The notes: a model not told the origin generated them from the sequence alone. Shown: positions 1-8,150, numbered from the stretch's first letter. The stretch is DNA of 25,268 bases from CAYLPU01 sp964385635 (GCA_964385635.1 CAYLPU010000076.1:1-25268); one strand, 5' to 3'. Numbers and translations are program-made.

Positions 1-57
1 TTCATTTGAGGGAACGAACTGCCTTCGGTGCGATTATACTTGAGGGAATACGGAAGT

Positions 58-86
58 TTGACGATTTGGTCATTCAGGGGTATAAT
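58..86 (+). promoter_or_regulatory. sigma70-type promoter of tRNA-Asn
   Basis: A -35 box TTGACG (58-63) and a -10 box TATAAT (81-86) are separated by exactly 17 bp. The expected transcription start near 93 lies just before the tRNA at 101. Five of six -35 bases and all six -10 bases match the housekeeping consensus, which suits a stable RNA gene. Confidence 0.85.
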
Positions 87-100
87 ACCGCCGTGAGCGC

Positions 101-176
101 TCCTCGGTAGCTCAATTGGCAGAGCGGCCGGCTGTTAACCGGTTGGTTGCAGGTTCGAGTCCCGCCCGAGGAGCCA
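101..176 (+). tRNA. tRNA-Asn (anticodon GTT)
   Basis: The sequence folds into a complete cloverleaf. The acceptor stem TCCTCGG pairs with CCGAGGA (166-172), followed by discriminator G173 and an encoded CCA (174-176). The D arm contains GCTCAATTGGCAGAGC. The anticodon stem GCCGG/CCGGT encloses the loop CTGTTAA, with GTT at 134-136. The T arm carries the canonical GGTTCGAGTCC. A strong promoter lies upstream and an intrinsic terminator downstream, so the gene looks monocistronic. I saw no duplicated tRNA 3' end elsewhere in the window, so there is no sign of its use as an integration site here. Confidence 0.97.
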
Positions 177-188
177 GGACACTCGATG

Positions 189-211
189 GGGGAAGCAGTG
201 CTTCCCCTTTT
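189..211 (+). terminator. intrinsic terminator after tRNA-Asn
   Basis: GGGGAAGC (189-196) pairs perfectly with GCTTCCCC (200-207) around a 3-nt loop AGT, followed by TTTT (208-211). It lies 12 nt after the CCA end of the tRNA and just ahead of the next gene, as expected for a tRNA transcript terminator. Confidence 0.85.
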
Positions 212-219
212 GTCTTCCT

Positions 220-1356
220 ATGCGAGAATTGCTGTTATCCCCCTCTACCTGGTTGCGCCACGTCCGGCCAACCCACTTGGCCCGGCTGGCGCTGGCGCTC
301 TTTATCCTGTGGGCCGTCCGCCCCCCCCATGTCTTGGTCGTCCTCGGCCCGACCCAACAGGTGGTCACCACCAACCCTATCGTTGGCGTCCATACCCGCC
401 TCACTGATGAGGTAGAGGAGTGGAAGATTCAGCGCACGCTGCAAATGGTGCGCGAACTGGGCGCCCCCTGGATCGCCGAGTATTTCCCCTGGCCCTACAT
501 TGAGCCCGAAGAAGGGGTATTCACCTGGGGCCACAGCGACACGGTGATCGAACACGCCGAGAACCAGGGGTTGACCATGATCGCCCGGCTGGGCTGGGTG
601 CCAGCGTGGGCTCGCCCAGTACCTGGGGAACAGGAGACCACTCTCACCTACCTGGATGCCGACCACTACGACGACTTCGCCGGTTTCGTGGCCGCCTTCG
701 TCGCGCGCTACCGTGGGCGCGTGAACCACATCATCATCTGGAACGAACCCAACCTCAGTTTCGAGTGGGGCTACCGGCCGGTGGACCCCGAGGGATACGT
801 CGAACTGCTACGCGCGGTCTACTCCCGCGCTCACGCCGCTAACCCCGATGTGGTTGTGCTGGCTGGCGCGCTGGCTCCCACGCTGGAACCGGAGGGAAGC
901 ACAGCCGGCCTGAGCGACCTGGCCTACCTGGAGCGGATGTACCAGGCTGGCGCTGAGCCCTATTTCGACGCATTGGCCGTCCATGCGTATGGACTGACGT
1001 TCCCACCGGAGGAACCGCCTGCCCCTGGCGCGCTCAACTTCCGCCGCGTCGAACTGCTGCGTGCCAGGCTGGTCGCCCACGGAGACGGCGACAAGCCGAT
1101 CTACGTGACCGAGGCAGGCTGGAACGATCACCCGCGCTGGGCCGGCGGAGTCCGCCCCGCGCAACGGATCGAGCACACCATCGACGCCTACGAATGGGCC
1201 CGCCAGCACTGGCCTTGGTGCGCGTGCATTAACATGTGGACCTTCCGCTATCCCGCCCCGACCCACAGTTATCAAGACTACTACACCTTCGTGACAGAGA
1301 ACTTCGAGCCGAAGGTGATCTATCTCGAAGTGCAGGATTACACCCAAGCAAAATGA
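220..1356 (+). CDS. membrane-anchored clan-A glycoside hydrolase-like protein (GH39/GH5-like TIM barrel)
   Basis: This 378-residue protein is probably anchored outside the membrane by a hydrophobic N-terminal segment at about residues 22-43. The rest reads as a (beta/alpha)8 glycosidase of clan GH-A. IIIWNEPN (171-178) supplies the acid/base Glu176 in the typical N-E-P motif. HAYG (255-258) and PIYVTEAGW (293-301) follow, with Glu298 as the likely nucleophile. Clan GH-A enzymes are retaining hydrolases of plant or microbial polysaccharides; the substrate cannot be told here. It stands alone between the tRNA terminator and the methyltransferase genes. No good Shine-Dalgarno precedes the ATG at 220, so the start is uncertain, although the hydrophobic segment supports translation from near there. 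A non-catalytic relative is possible, but both catalytic glutamates are present. Confidence 0.8.
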   Translation: MRELLLSPSTWLRHVRPTHLARLALALFILWAVRPPHVLVVLGPTQQVVTTNPIVGVHTRLTDEVEEWKIQRTLQMVRELGAPWIAEYFPWPYIEPEEGVFTWGHSDTVIEHAENQGLTMIARLGWVPAWARPVPGEQETTLTYLDADHYDDFAGFVAAFVARYRGRVNHIIIWNEPNLSFEWGYRPVDPEGYVELLRAVYSRAHAANPDVVVLAGALAPTLEPEGSTAGLSDLAYLERMYQAGAEPYFDALAVHAYGLTFPPEEPPAPGALNFRRVELLRARLVAHGDGDKPIYVTEAGWNDHPRWAGGVRPAQRIEHTIDAYEWARQHWPWCACINMWTFRYPAPTHSYQDYYTFVTENFEPKVIYLEVQDYTQAK

Positions 1357-1544
1357 CTTGCCATTCATCATTTCCTCGGTTATACTTCAGCCGCATCCAT
1401 CGCCCTGTTTATCAACGTTGTCAATATCTCCCTGGCCCAGGTGATGGTGGTGCAAGGGCCAAGTACACAAGCCAACTTGCACTATGACCAGCGGAGGATG
1501 GTGAGTGAGAAGATCACTTATCTACGAGCAGACAAGGAGCAAAC

Positions 1545-3008
1545 GTGACTATGAGACCTCATCTACAATTCCTGACTCACGAGACTATCGAGCGCGTCGT
1601 CGCTGAGGGGTACGATCTGCTAAGCGACCCCGGCGTGCGCGTCCACTCCGAGCGTGCGTTACACCTCCTGGCCGAACACGGCGCGGAGGTGGATTTCGAG
1701 GCGCGGGTGGTGCACATCCCAGCCGACCTGGCCCGCCAGGCGGTCGAGACAGTCCCCTCTTCGTTCCACCTCTACGACACCGACGGCCGGCCGACGGTGC
1801 ACTATGGCTCCGACGACGTGCACTTCGACCCCGGGTCGGCCGCCATCGAGATCCTCGACCACAGCGCAAAGCACTCGCGCCTGCCGATTACCGCCGACTT
1901 CGTGCGTTTCGTCAAACTAGCCGACGGACTGGACGCGCTGGACGGGGTCGCCACCTCCCTCGTCTGCGCCGACGTCCCACAGGAGGTCGCCGACCTTTAC
2001 CGGCTCTACCTGATCCTCCTCTACACCCGCAAACCGGTCGTCACCGGCGCGTTCGCCGTCGAAACCTGGGGAGTGATGAGGGACCTGCTGGTGACCGTTG
2101 CCGGCAGTGAGGAAGCGTTGGCGGAGAAGCCCACAGCCATCTTCGATGCCTGCCCCTCACCACCGCTGTCGTGGTCGGAGATCACCTGTGAAAATCTGAT
2201 GGACTGCGCGCAGTATCAGGTGCCGGCGGAACTGGTGAGTATGCCGCTGACGGGGGCCACAGGGCCAGCGACTCTCCTGGGCGCGGTCGTCCAGCACACC
2301 GCCGAGAACCTGAGCGGGGTCGCCATCCACCAACTGGTCAACCCCGGCGCACCCATTGTCTGGGGCGGCTCGCCGGCCGCCTTCGACATGCGCACGGGCA
2401 CCACCCCGATGGGCGCTATTGAGACAATCATGATAGACTGCGCTTACGCCGAGGTAGGCAAGTACCTGGGGATGCCCACCCACGCCTACATGGGAATGTC
2501 CGATTCCAAGGTGGTGGACGGTCAGTGTGGGTTCGAATCGGGCATCGGCGCGGTGTTGGGAGCCTTGAGCGGCATTAACATGATCTCTGGCCCCGGCATG
2601 CTCGACTTTGAGAGTTGCTTCAGCCTGGAGAAACTGGTGATTGATGCCGAAATCGTGGGCATGGCGAAACGACTGGTGGCCGGAATGGCCGAGCGGGAGA
2701 CACCGCTGGCGCTGGAGATCATCCGCCAGGTAGGGCACGCGGGCAATTTTCTGAGCACGCGCCACACGCGCCGCTGGTTCCGGGAGGAACTGTTCATCCC
2801 CAGCCCTGTGGTGGATCGCGACTTCCGCCACCAGTGGGAGGACAAGGGCTGCCTGGACGTCACCGAACGCGCCCACCAGCGCGTCGAAGAGATCATCGCC
2901 GCTTATGAACCCAGCCCTCTACCCGACGAAGTAACTCGCGAACTGGAGGCCATCACGCTGCGGGCGGCCCAGGCCGCCGGAATGGATCGTCTGCCAGAGC
3001 GCAGGTAA
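1545..3008 (+). CDS. MttB-family (trimethylamine methyltransferase family) corrinoid methyltransferase, non-pyrrolysine
   Basis: The 487-residue product belongs to the MttB superfamily, which transfers a methyl group from a quaternary or tertiary amine to Co(I) of a partner corrinoid protein. N-terminal FLTHETIERVVAEGYDLL and the central glycine-rich barrel segments (GAPIVWGGSP 268-277, GINMISGPGMLDFES 343-357) are typical. Methanogen MttB uses an in-frame UAG-encoded pyrrolysine; this frame has no internal stop. By remembered alignment, the pyrrolysine position corresponds to about Met318 in YMGMSDSKV. Characterised non-Pyl relatives act on glycine betaine, proline betaine, carnitine or gamma-butyrobetaine; the substrate here is unknown. 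AAGGAG at 1534-1539 sits 5 nt before the GTG at 1545; ATG at 1551 is an alternative start. The corrinoid protein gene follows after 54 bp, so the two are probably cotranscribed. Confidence 0.9.
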   Translation: MTMRPHLQFLTHETIERVVAEGYDLLSDPGVRVHSERALHLLAEHGAEVDFEARVVHIPADLARQAVETVPSSFHLYDTDGRPTVHYGSDDVHFDPGSAAIEILDHSAKHSRLPITADFVRFVKLADGLDALDGVATSLVCADVPQEVADLYRLYLILLYTRKPVVTGAFAVETWGVMRDLLVTVAGSEEALAEKPTAIFDACPSPPLSWSEITCENLMDCAQYQVPAELVSMPLTGATGPATLLGAVVQHTAENLSGVAIHQLVNPGAPIVWGGSPAAFDMRTGTTPMGAIETIMIDCAYAEVGKYLGMPTHAYMGMSDSKVVDGQCGFESGIGAVLGALSGINMISGPGMLDFESCFSLEKLVIDAEIVGMAKRLVAGMAERETPLALEIIRQVGHAGNFLSTRHTRRWFREELFIPSPVVDRDFRHQWEDKGCLDVTERAHQRVEEIIAAYEPSPLPDEVTRELEAITLRAAQAAGMDRLPERR

Positions 3009-3050
3009 CCAGTATCCAGTATCCAACACCCAGTATCCAACATCCAACGA
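3009..3050 (+). repeat. short direct-repeat tract (CCAGTATCCA units) in the methyltransferase-corrinoid protein gap
   Basis: The gap between the two genes is filled by imperfect copies of CCAGTATCCA/CCAACAC: ccagtatccagtatccaac, then acccagtatccaacatccaac. It ends immediately before the Shine-Dalgarno of the next gene (AAGGAGG, about 3052-3058). It has no coding sense. Short-period tracts of this style occur in intergenic gaps of many environmental genomes; the function is unknown. Confidence 0.6.
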
Positions 3051-3062
3051 CAAGGAGGCAAG

Positions 3063-3713
3063 ATGAGCGAAATCCTGAAGCAACTACAAGAAGTCGTCAT
3101 CCTCGGCGAGCCCGACCAGGCGCGGGAACTGGCGGTGCAGGCGCTGGAGGCCGGCGTCGCGCCGCTGATCGCTATTGAGGAAGCACTCAACCCTGGAATG
3201 GAGATCGTCGGCGACAAGTACGAGAGCGGCGAGTATTTCATTCCCGACCTGGTGATGGCCGCCGAGGCGATGAAGGGGGCAATGGCCGTCTTCGAGCCAG
3301 CACTGATTGCGCGGCAGGAGCAGCGCCAGGTGCTCGGCACTATCGTCATCGGCACCGTCGAGGGGGACATTCACGAGATTGGCAAGAGCCTGGTGGCGAC
3401 GATGCTCACCGCGGCGGGCTTCCAGGTGCACGATCTGGGGGTGGACGTACCCGCCAACGAGTTCGTCAAGCAGGTACAGGAGACCGGGGCGAACGTCGTC
3501 GGCATGTCCGCGCTGTTGACGACGACGATGCGCAACCAGGAGGTGGTTATCGAGGCGCTGAAGGAAGCCGGCCTGCGCGAACAGATCAAGGTCATCATCG
3601 GCGGCGCGCCGACCGGTCCCGAATGGGCACAGACCATCGGCGCGGACGCTTACGCCGAGAATGCGAATGAGGCGGTGAGCGTCGTCAAGCAACTGGTGGG
3701 AGGGGCCGGGTAG
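3063..3713 (+). CDS. corrinoid (B12-binding) protein, MttC/MtbC-like partner of the MttB-family methyltransferase
   Basis: This 216-residue protein has the two-domain layout of methyltransferase corrinoid carriers: a helical B12-binding cap (about 1-88) and a Rossmann-like cobalamin-binding domain (about 90-213). The cobalt-ligating D-x-H-x-x-G motif is intact in EGDIHEIGKS (Asp102, His104, Gly107). The downstream nucleotide-loop signatures GMSALLTTTM (147-156) and IIGGAPTG (178-185) are also present. The protein accepts a methyl group from the MttB-family enzyme and passes it to a second methyltransferase acting on tetrahydrofolate or coenzyme M. Neither that acceptor enzyme nor a RamA-type reductive activator is in the window. 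AAGGAGG lies just before the ATG at 3063, so the start is firm. Confidence 0.93.
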   Translation: MSEILKQLQEVVILGEPDQARELAVQALEAGVAPLIAIEEALNPGMEIVGDKYESGEYFIPDLVMAAEAMKGAMAVFEPALIARQEQRQVLGTIVIGTVEGDIHEIGKSLVATMLTAAGFQVHDLGVDVPANEFVKQVQETGANVVGMSALLTTTMRNQEVVIEALKEAGLREQIKVIIGGAPTGPEWAQTIGADAYAENANEAVSVVKQLVGGAG

Positions 3714-3751
3714 TTGGGAAACCGGTAGATCTGTGTGAATCTGCGTCCGAT

Positions 3752-4903
3752 TCATAGCGCTTCCAGCGCGGCCCGCATCCGTTCCAGACCCTCGATCAGG
3801 GCGGCGCGCGGGCAGCCGAAGTTCAGGCGCACAAAGCCTTCTCCCCCCGCGCCGAAGGCGGCCCCGTCGTTCAGCGCCACCCTGGCACGCTCCAGGAAGA
3901 ACTGGTGGGGACTGCCGGGAATGGATGGTTCCCGACAGTCGAGCCAGGCCAGGAAGGTTCCTTCCGGTTGCTTACACTTGATGCCCGGCATGTGGGTGTC
4001 AATGTACTCCAGCAGAACGTCGCGGTTCGCTTCCAGGTAGACGAGCAGCGCTTCCAACCACGGTTGTCCGTCGCGGTAGGCAGCCATGGCGGCCGTGTAG
4101 CCGAGCACGTTGACGTGGGGTACCAGGCCCGCACCAGCCTGCTCTAGCCTGGCACGCAGGTCGGGGTTTTGGACCACGCCTACCGAGCAGGAAAGCCCGG
4201 CGATATTGTAGGTCTTGCTCGGTGCCAAAAGGGTGATCGTCTGCGCACCGACCTCCGGGGCCAGGGAAGCAATTGGGACGTGCTGGTGGTCCGGGTAGAC
4301 AAAATCGCAGTGAATCTCATCGGAGCAGATCACGATGTCGTTCCGCAGGCAGGTCTCGGCCAACCGTTCTAATTCGGCCGTCTCGAAGACCCGTCCCACC
4401 GGGTTGTGTGGGTTGCAGAGCAGAAAGAGCGATGTGCGCTCCGTGATCGCCCGCTCGAAACAGTCAAAGTCGTGTTCATACCGCTCGCGCCCCTCGACCA
4501 ACGGCACGACCTTGCAGGTGCACCTGGTATGCCCCGGTGCGACGAGCATCGGTGGGTAGACAGGGGCTTCCACCAGCACCTCGTCGCCCGGCGCTCCGAT
4601 GGCGTGACAGGCCAGGTTGAATCCGGTCACCACGCCGGGGAGGAAGAATATATCGTCCGTCTCGACGCGCCAGCCGTACAACCGGGCCAGCCGCTCCTGA
4701 ACCACCTCGCGGAGGGTGTCCGGCGGTATTCCATATCCAAAGATGGGGTGCGCCACACGTTCTTCCAGGGCGCGGATCACTGGTTCTGGCACAGCGAAAT
4801 CCATATCGGCTACCCAGAGGGGGAGCACATCCTCGTCGTAACAGCGCCACTTGGCGCTATCGGTGTGTCGCCGGTCAATGATTTGGTCGAAACCGTGGGG
4901 CAT
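3752..4903 (-). CDS. patB: PatB/MalY-type PLP-dependent C-S lyase (cystathionine beta-lyase-like aminotransferase)
   Basis: The 383-residue fold-type I PLP enzyme begins with the PatB/MalY hallmark KWRCYDEDVLPLWVADMDF (19-37). Next come NPHNPVG (164-170), DEIHCD (195-200, cofactor-binding Asp195), SKTYNIAGL (229-237, Schiff-base Lys230) and FVRLNFGCPR with the carboxylate-binding arginine near Arg359. Family members cleave cystathionine or other cysteine S-conjugates to thiol, pyruvate and ammonia; some are aminotransferases instead. The gene is convergent with the corrinoid protein gene and lies downstream of the MFS exporter, with only 45 bp between them. Export and C-S lyase genes together would suit sulfur amino acid handling, but that is inference. 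GGAG stands about 10 nt before the ATG. Confidence 0.88.
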   Translation of the reverse strand: MPHGFDQIIDRRHTDSAKWRCYDEDVLPLWVADMDFAVPEPVIRALEERVAHPIFGYGIPPDTLREVVQERLARLYGWRVETDDIFFLPGVVTGFNLACHAIGAPGDEVLVEAPVYPPMLVAPGHTRCTCKVVPLVEGRERYEHDFDCFERAITERTSLFLLCNPHNPVGRVFETAELERLAETCLRNDIVICSDEIHCDFVYPDHQHVPIASLAPEVGAQTITLLAPSKTYNIAGLSCSVGVVQNPDLRARLEQAGAGLVPHVNVLGYTAAMAAYRDGQPWLEALLVYLEANRDVLLEYIDTHMPGIKCKQPEGTFLAWLDCREPSIPGSPHQFFLERARVALNDGAAFGAGGEGFVRLNFGCPRAALIEGLERMRAALEAL

Positions 4904-4922
4904 AATCTGTCTCCAAGAGGTA

Positions 4923-4943
4923 AGACAATTTGCTAAATTGTCT
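4923..4943. promoter_or_regulatory. perfect 9-bp inverted repeat between the MFS gene and patB
   Basis: AGACAATTT (4923-4931), spacer GCT, AAATTGTCT (4935-4943). It lies in the 45-bp gap, 5 bp past the MFS stop and 19 bp upstream of the patB ATG. It is AT-rich in a GC-rich region and symmetric, so it could be a repressor operator for patB. It could also be a weak mRNA hairpin in the operon; no T-tract of terminator type follows it. Confidence 0.5.
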
Positions 4944-4948
4944 CACTG

Positions 4949-6109
4949 CTAATCCTGCGTCCTACCTGGCAACAGAAAAATGAGGGGCAGGCCCAGCAGC
5001 GTGATGACGGCGCTGGCAGTGAACGCCATACGCAGCCCGAAAAGGTCCCCCATCGCTCCCAGCGCCACCACGACTCCTGAGCGGAGGGTAAAACTCAGGG
5101 CCATGTAGACGCCGTTGGCCAGCGCCCGGTTCTCGGGGGAACTCTCTTGCACCAGGGCCATGACGACCGGGGTGACGGACAGCGAGGTGAAGCCCAGCAC
5201 CAGCAGGAGGGGAAACTGGCCCCAACCCTTGGTCGCCAGGAAGACGAACATGAAGAGCGGCGTCACCAGCATAGAGATGAAGAGAATCAGCCGGCGGCCC
5301 AGCCGGTCGCTCATCGTGCCCCCCAGCAGCGCGCCCACCACGCCCGCCGCCTCCAACACCGAGAGGGAAGCACCAGCAAGCCAGAGATCGGCGCCCTCCT
5401 CGCTCAGGAAGGTGGGCAGGTAGGTGGTCAGCGCCGCGTTCATGAAGGAGCGCGCCACGATGATACCCGCCAGCGGGAACAGGAGCGGTCCCATGCTCCG
5501 CAGCGCCTGCCGCCAGGGGAGCCCTTGACCAGCGTTTGGGGGCCGCCCCGGCACGTCCTTGAGCCGGATGTAGAGGATGGCCGAGGCCAGGAGGCCGCCG
5601 ATCATCAGCCAGGGTGTGCCCTCCAGGGTCAGAAGCCGGATAGCACTGACGATCATGATCGGCCCCAGGGTACGGCCCAACTCGCCGCCGACCATCCAGA
5701 AGCCCATACCCCGGCCCAGGCTGCGCCCCGAAAGGTTGCCGGCCATCACCGGCCCTACGGCGTGCAGGCTGGCGGAACTGGCGCCGACCACCACCAGGAA
5801 AAGGGCCAGCACGAAGTAGTCCGGCGCCACACCCAGCAGACTCATCATCACGGAGGTCAGCGCGGGGGCCAGAATGACGAAGTAGCGCAGGCTGACGCGG
5901 TCGGCCAGGTGGCCGATGAGAGGCTGAAACAGCGATGGCCCCTGCATAAAAACTGTCAGCAGCCCGGCATCGGTCCTGGATAGGGACAGGTTGGCGATGA
6001 AGACTGGCAGGAGGGGGGCCAGGAAGGCGGTGTAGGTATCGTGCACTGCGTGCCCGACGGAGACAGTGAGCACGCGGTCTGTTTGGAAACGTTCGGGTTC
6101 AGTGGTCAT
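4949..6109 (-). CDS. MFS transporter, fosmidomycin-resistance (Fsr)-like
   Basis: This 386-residue protein has about 12 hydrophobic segments and belongs to the major facilitator superfamily. Its opening VSVGHAVHDTYTAFLAPLLP (17-36), followed by GLLTVFMQGPSLFQPLIGHLADR, matches the Fsr subgroup, which exports fosmidomycin-like or other small compounds and has also been linked to sugar or amino acid efflux. The loop after segment 2 (GHLADRVS) and the mid-protein repeat (MSDRLGRR) are the usual A-type signature loops. It is transcribed ahead of patB, 45 bp upstream, probably as one operon. No clear Shine-Dalgarno precedes the ATG at 6109, so initiation may differ slightly. The cargo is unknown. 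Confidence 0.85.
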   Translation of the reverse strand: MTTEPERFQTDRVLTVSVGHAVHDTYTAFLAPLLPVFIANLSLSRTDAGLLTVFMQGPSLFQPLIGHLADRVSLRYFVILAPALTSVMMSLLGVAPDYFVLALFLVVVGASSASLHAVGPVMAGNLSGRSLGRGMGFWMVGGELGRTLGPIMIVSAIRLLTLEGTPWLMIGGLLASAILYIRLKDVPGRPPNAGQGLPWRQALRSMGPLLFPLAGIIVARSFMNAALTTYLPTFLSEEGADLWLAGASLSVLEAAGVVGALLGGTMSDRLGRRLILFISMLVTPLFMFVFLATKGWGQFPLLLVLGFTSLSVTPVVMALVQESSPENRALANGVYMALSFTLRSGVVVALGAMGDLFGLRMAFTASAVITLLGLPLIFLLPGRTQD

Positions 6110-6432
6110 GGCATCAGTGTTTGAGATGTTCTGGGTAGTATCGTCCGTCGTGACATAGGACCGGGCGGTCGGTATGGGACTGCTGGAGGCCGAGAATAGT
6201 TCATCTCCAAACAGGGTTGTCAGAGCATGTTTCTATCCACGTCAAAGATTCATCATCCAACTGAGCAAGGATGGCCATCAGCGTCGGTCCTCTGGGCTGC
6301 CATGATAGCACAAGCATGGAAGGTGGTCAACAGCCAGTCTTGGCTCATTTGGTAGATTTGCCATATCTGCGCTATAATAGACTCGAAACGGTTCCGGCCT
6401 GCTGGGGTTATTCTATACGGGAAAGAGATACC
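6110..6432. other. divergent intergenic region between the MFS gene and the ECF transporter operon
   Basis: About 320 bp separates the minus-strand MFS start from the preferred ECF ATPase start. It contains the divergent promoters, with a recognisable plus-strand promoter at 6349-6378. The reading frame of the ATPase stays open back to an ATG at 6271, but the encoded residues do not resemble the ABC family and precede the promoter. No small gene or RNA was recognised. Confidence 0.6.
6349..6378 (+). promoter_or_regulatory. promoter of the ECF transporter operon
   Basis: A perfect -10 TATAAT (6373-6378) is preceded by TTGGTA (6349-6354, four of six consensus) with an 18-bp spacer. The predicted start near 6385 lies downstream of the ATG at 6271, which argues that translation begins later, at the TTG at 6433. 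Confidence 0.65.
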
Positions 6433-8112
6433 TTGTCTAATCATCAGGACACCGCTCCCCCGCTGGTGGTCGAAGGGCTCACCTTTCGGTATCGGGCTCG
6501 CTCTGAACCGGCACTCCGTGATGTCTCGTTCACACTGGAGCGCGGCGAACTGCTCCTCATCGCTGGTGCCAGCGGGTGTGGCAAGACGACGCTCATACGT
6601 TGCATCAACGGCCTTATCCCACGCAGTTACAAAGGGGAACTGGGCGGGCGAGTGCTCCTCTATGGCCAGGACATAACAGAGTTCCCTCTGTCGCGCATCT
6701 CGCAGATCGTCGGCACGGTGCTGCAAGACCCGGAACGGCAGATTTTGGGCGCTCACGTTTCCGCCGAGGTGGCCTTCGGGCTGGAGAATCTAGGGCTGCC
6801 TCGCGAGGAGATTCTGCAGCGGGTGGATGAGACCCTCGACTATTTGGGCATCTCCCACCTGCGCGACCGGGAGACCTTTTACCTCTCCGGCGGTGAGAAG
6901 CAGAAGATCGCTCTCTCCGGTGTGTTGGCCATGCGCCCCAGCATCCTTCTGCTCGACGAGCCTCTAGCCAGCCTCGACCCCGTCAGCGCCCAGGAGGCCC
7001 TGGCCCTTTTCCGCCGTCTGGCTGATGAGGGGGTCAGTATCGTCCTCGTCGAGCATCGTGTTGAAGACGCACTCGGAATCCGCCCCGATCGGGTGCTTTT
7101 TATGCAAGAGGGCAAGATCACCTACTGCGGCCTGCCGGGTGGCCTGGCGGAGGTGGTGGATTACCGGCAGGTTAAGATGCCTGCACCCATCGTGATTCAG
7201 CGCGCGGCCAGCGACCCGCCTCCTACCTTTGAGCCAGCCCTCAAGGTAAACGGGCCGAACGGTCGTGAACCTCTGGTGACGTTCGAGAACGTCTCCTTCG
7301 CCTACGAGGAGGATGGGCCAACAGTCATTCGCGACGTCAACCTGACCATCCGCCGGGGCGACGTCATCGCGCTTCTCGGCCCCAACGGCGCTGGAAAGAC
7401 CACGCTGGTCAAACACGCCATCGGTCTGCTGAAGCCGCGCCGGGGCAGAGTCTCGGTCGAAGGGCGTGACACCAGGGAGATGAGCGTCGCTCAGATCGCC
7501 CATACGCTGGGCTACGTCTTCCAGAGTCCCAGCCACATGCTCTTCGCGCCGACCGTGCGGGAGGAACTGGCCTTCGGTCCCAAGAACCTGGGCCACGATC
7601 AGGGAGACATCACAGAAGGGGTAGTCCGGGCGGTGGAGATCGTCAACCTGGAGGGATTGGAGGACTACCCCCCGCTGGCGCTTTCCTTCGGACAACAGAA
7701 ACGGGTCAGTATCGCGGCCATCTTGGCGATGCGCTCCAAGATTCTGGTGATGGACGAGCCTACCGCTGGTCAAGATTACTGGAACTACATGACCTTTATG
7801 GATTCCATCCTTCAGATGCCGGGCTTTGAGGCCATCCTCTTCATCACCCACGACCTCGACCTGGCGATCTGCTACGCCAGCCGGGTCATTCTGATGCACG
7901 AGGGGCGGGTCGCCGGGGATGGTCCGCCGGCTGAGGTGTTGGCCGACCCCGATTTGCTGCGTCACTGCCGCCTGGTACTGACCTCGTTGCTGGCTGCCAA
8001 CCTGGAACATCTGCCCAAGACAGGGCGCTTTATGTCGGCCGAAGCGCTGGCCCATATTGTCGCGGGTGCCCCCCAAGCGACGCGAACCGAACCGGATGCG
8101 CCGGTGTTGTAA
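6433..8112 (+). CDS. ECF transporter energizing protein with two fused ATPase domains (EcfA1-EcfA2/YkoD-like)
   Basis: This protein has two complete ABC ATPase domains in one chain and energises vitamin or metal import by an energy-coupling factor transporter. From the TTG at 6433 it is 559 residues. Domain 1 has Walker A GASGCGKTT (45-53), signature LSGGE (151-155), Walker B ILLLDEP (171-177) and His208. Domain 2 has Walker A GPNGAGKTT (316-324), a variant signature LSFGQ (417-421), Walker B ILVMDEP (437-443) and His473. A C-terminal tail of about 45 residues follows. GGGAAAGAGA precedes the TTG, and the promoter at 6349-6378 supports this start over the ATG at 6271. The S and T component genes follow on the same strand. 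Fused EcfA pairs are known from YkoD-type systems. Confidence 0.9.
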   Translation: MSNHQDTAPPLVVEGLTFRYRARSEPALRDVSFTLERGELLLIAGASGCGKTTLIRCINGLIPRSYKGELGGRVLLYGQDITEFPLSRISQIVGTVLQDPERQILGAHVSAEVAFGLENLGLPREEILQRVDETLDYLGISHLRDRETFYLSGGEKQKIALSGVLAMRPSILLLDEPLASLDPVSAQEALALFRRLADEGVSIVLVEHRVEDALGIRPDRVLFMQEGKITYCGLPGGLAEVVDYRQVKMPAPIVIQRAASDPPPTFEPALKVNGPNGREPLVTFENVSFAYEEDGPTVIRDVNLTIRRGDVIALLGPNGAGKTTLVKHAIGLLKPRRGRVSVEGRDTREMSVAQIAHTLGYVFQSPSHMLFAPTVREELAFGPKNLGHDQGDITEGVVRAVEIVNLEGLEDYPPLALSFGQQKRVSIAAILAMRSKILVMDEPTAGQDYWNYMTFMDSILQMPGFEAILFITHDLDLAICYASRVILMHEGRVAGDGPPAEVLADPDLLRHCRLVLTSLLAANLEHLPKTGRFMSAEALAHIVAGAPQATRTEPDAPVL

Positions 8113-8128
8113 AAGATCGGAGGTCTTT

Positions 8129-8150
8129 TGCATATATCGTGCATGTATCG
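8129..8150 (+). repeat. tandem 11-bp repeat upstream of the S-component gene
   Basis: TGCATATATCG (8129-8139) is followed directly by TGCATGTATCG (8140-8150), with one mismatch. One unit is about one helical turn. It lies between the ATPase stop and an ideal Shine-Dalgarno sequence (AAGGAGGTGAT, about 8157-8167), so it may be an operator or part of the leader. The function is unproven. Confidence 0.45.

Noticed and set aside
6..48. Direct repeat TTGAGGGAA at 6-14 and 40-48
   Set aside because: There are only two copies of a 9-mer upstream of the tRNA promoter, too little to claim an element or operator.
1357..1544. Promoter or terminator between the glycosidase and methyltransferase genes
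   Set aside because: A TTGTCA (1418-1423) and a short CCTGG/CCAGG hairpin (1431-1441) are present, but no matching -10 box or T-tract was found.
1498..1548. Possible 16-residue leader peptide overlapping the methyltransferase GTG
   Set aside because: GGAGG directly touches the ATG, leaving no spacing for initiation, and the peptide shows no regulatory codon run.
2496..2498. Search for an amber codon (pyrrolysine) in the MttB-family gene
   Set aside because: The frame has no internal TAG; the matching position is a Met codon and the gene ends with TAA.
5147..5983. 278-codon open frame on the plus strand
   Set aside because: It is antisense to the MFS transporter; the product is a Gln/His/Arg-rich string with no fold features.
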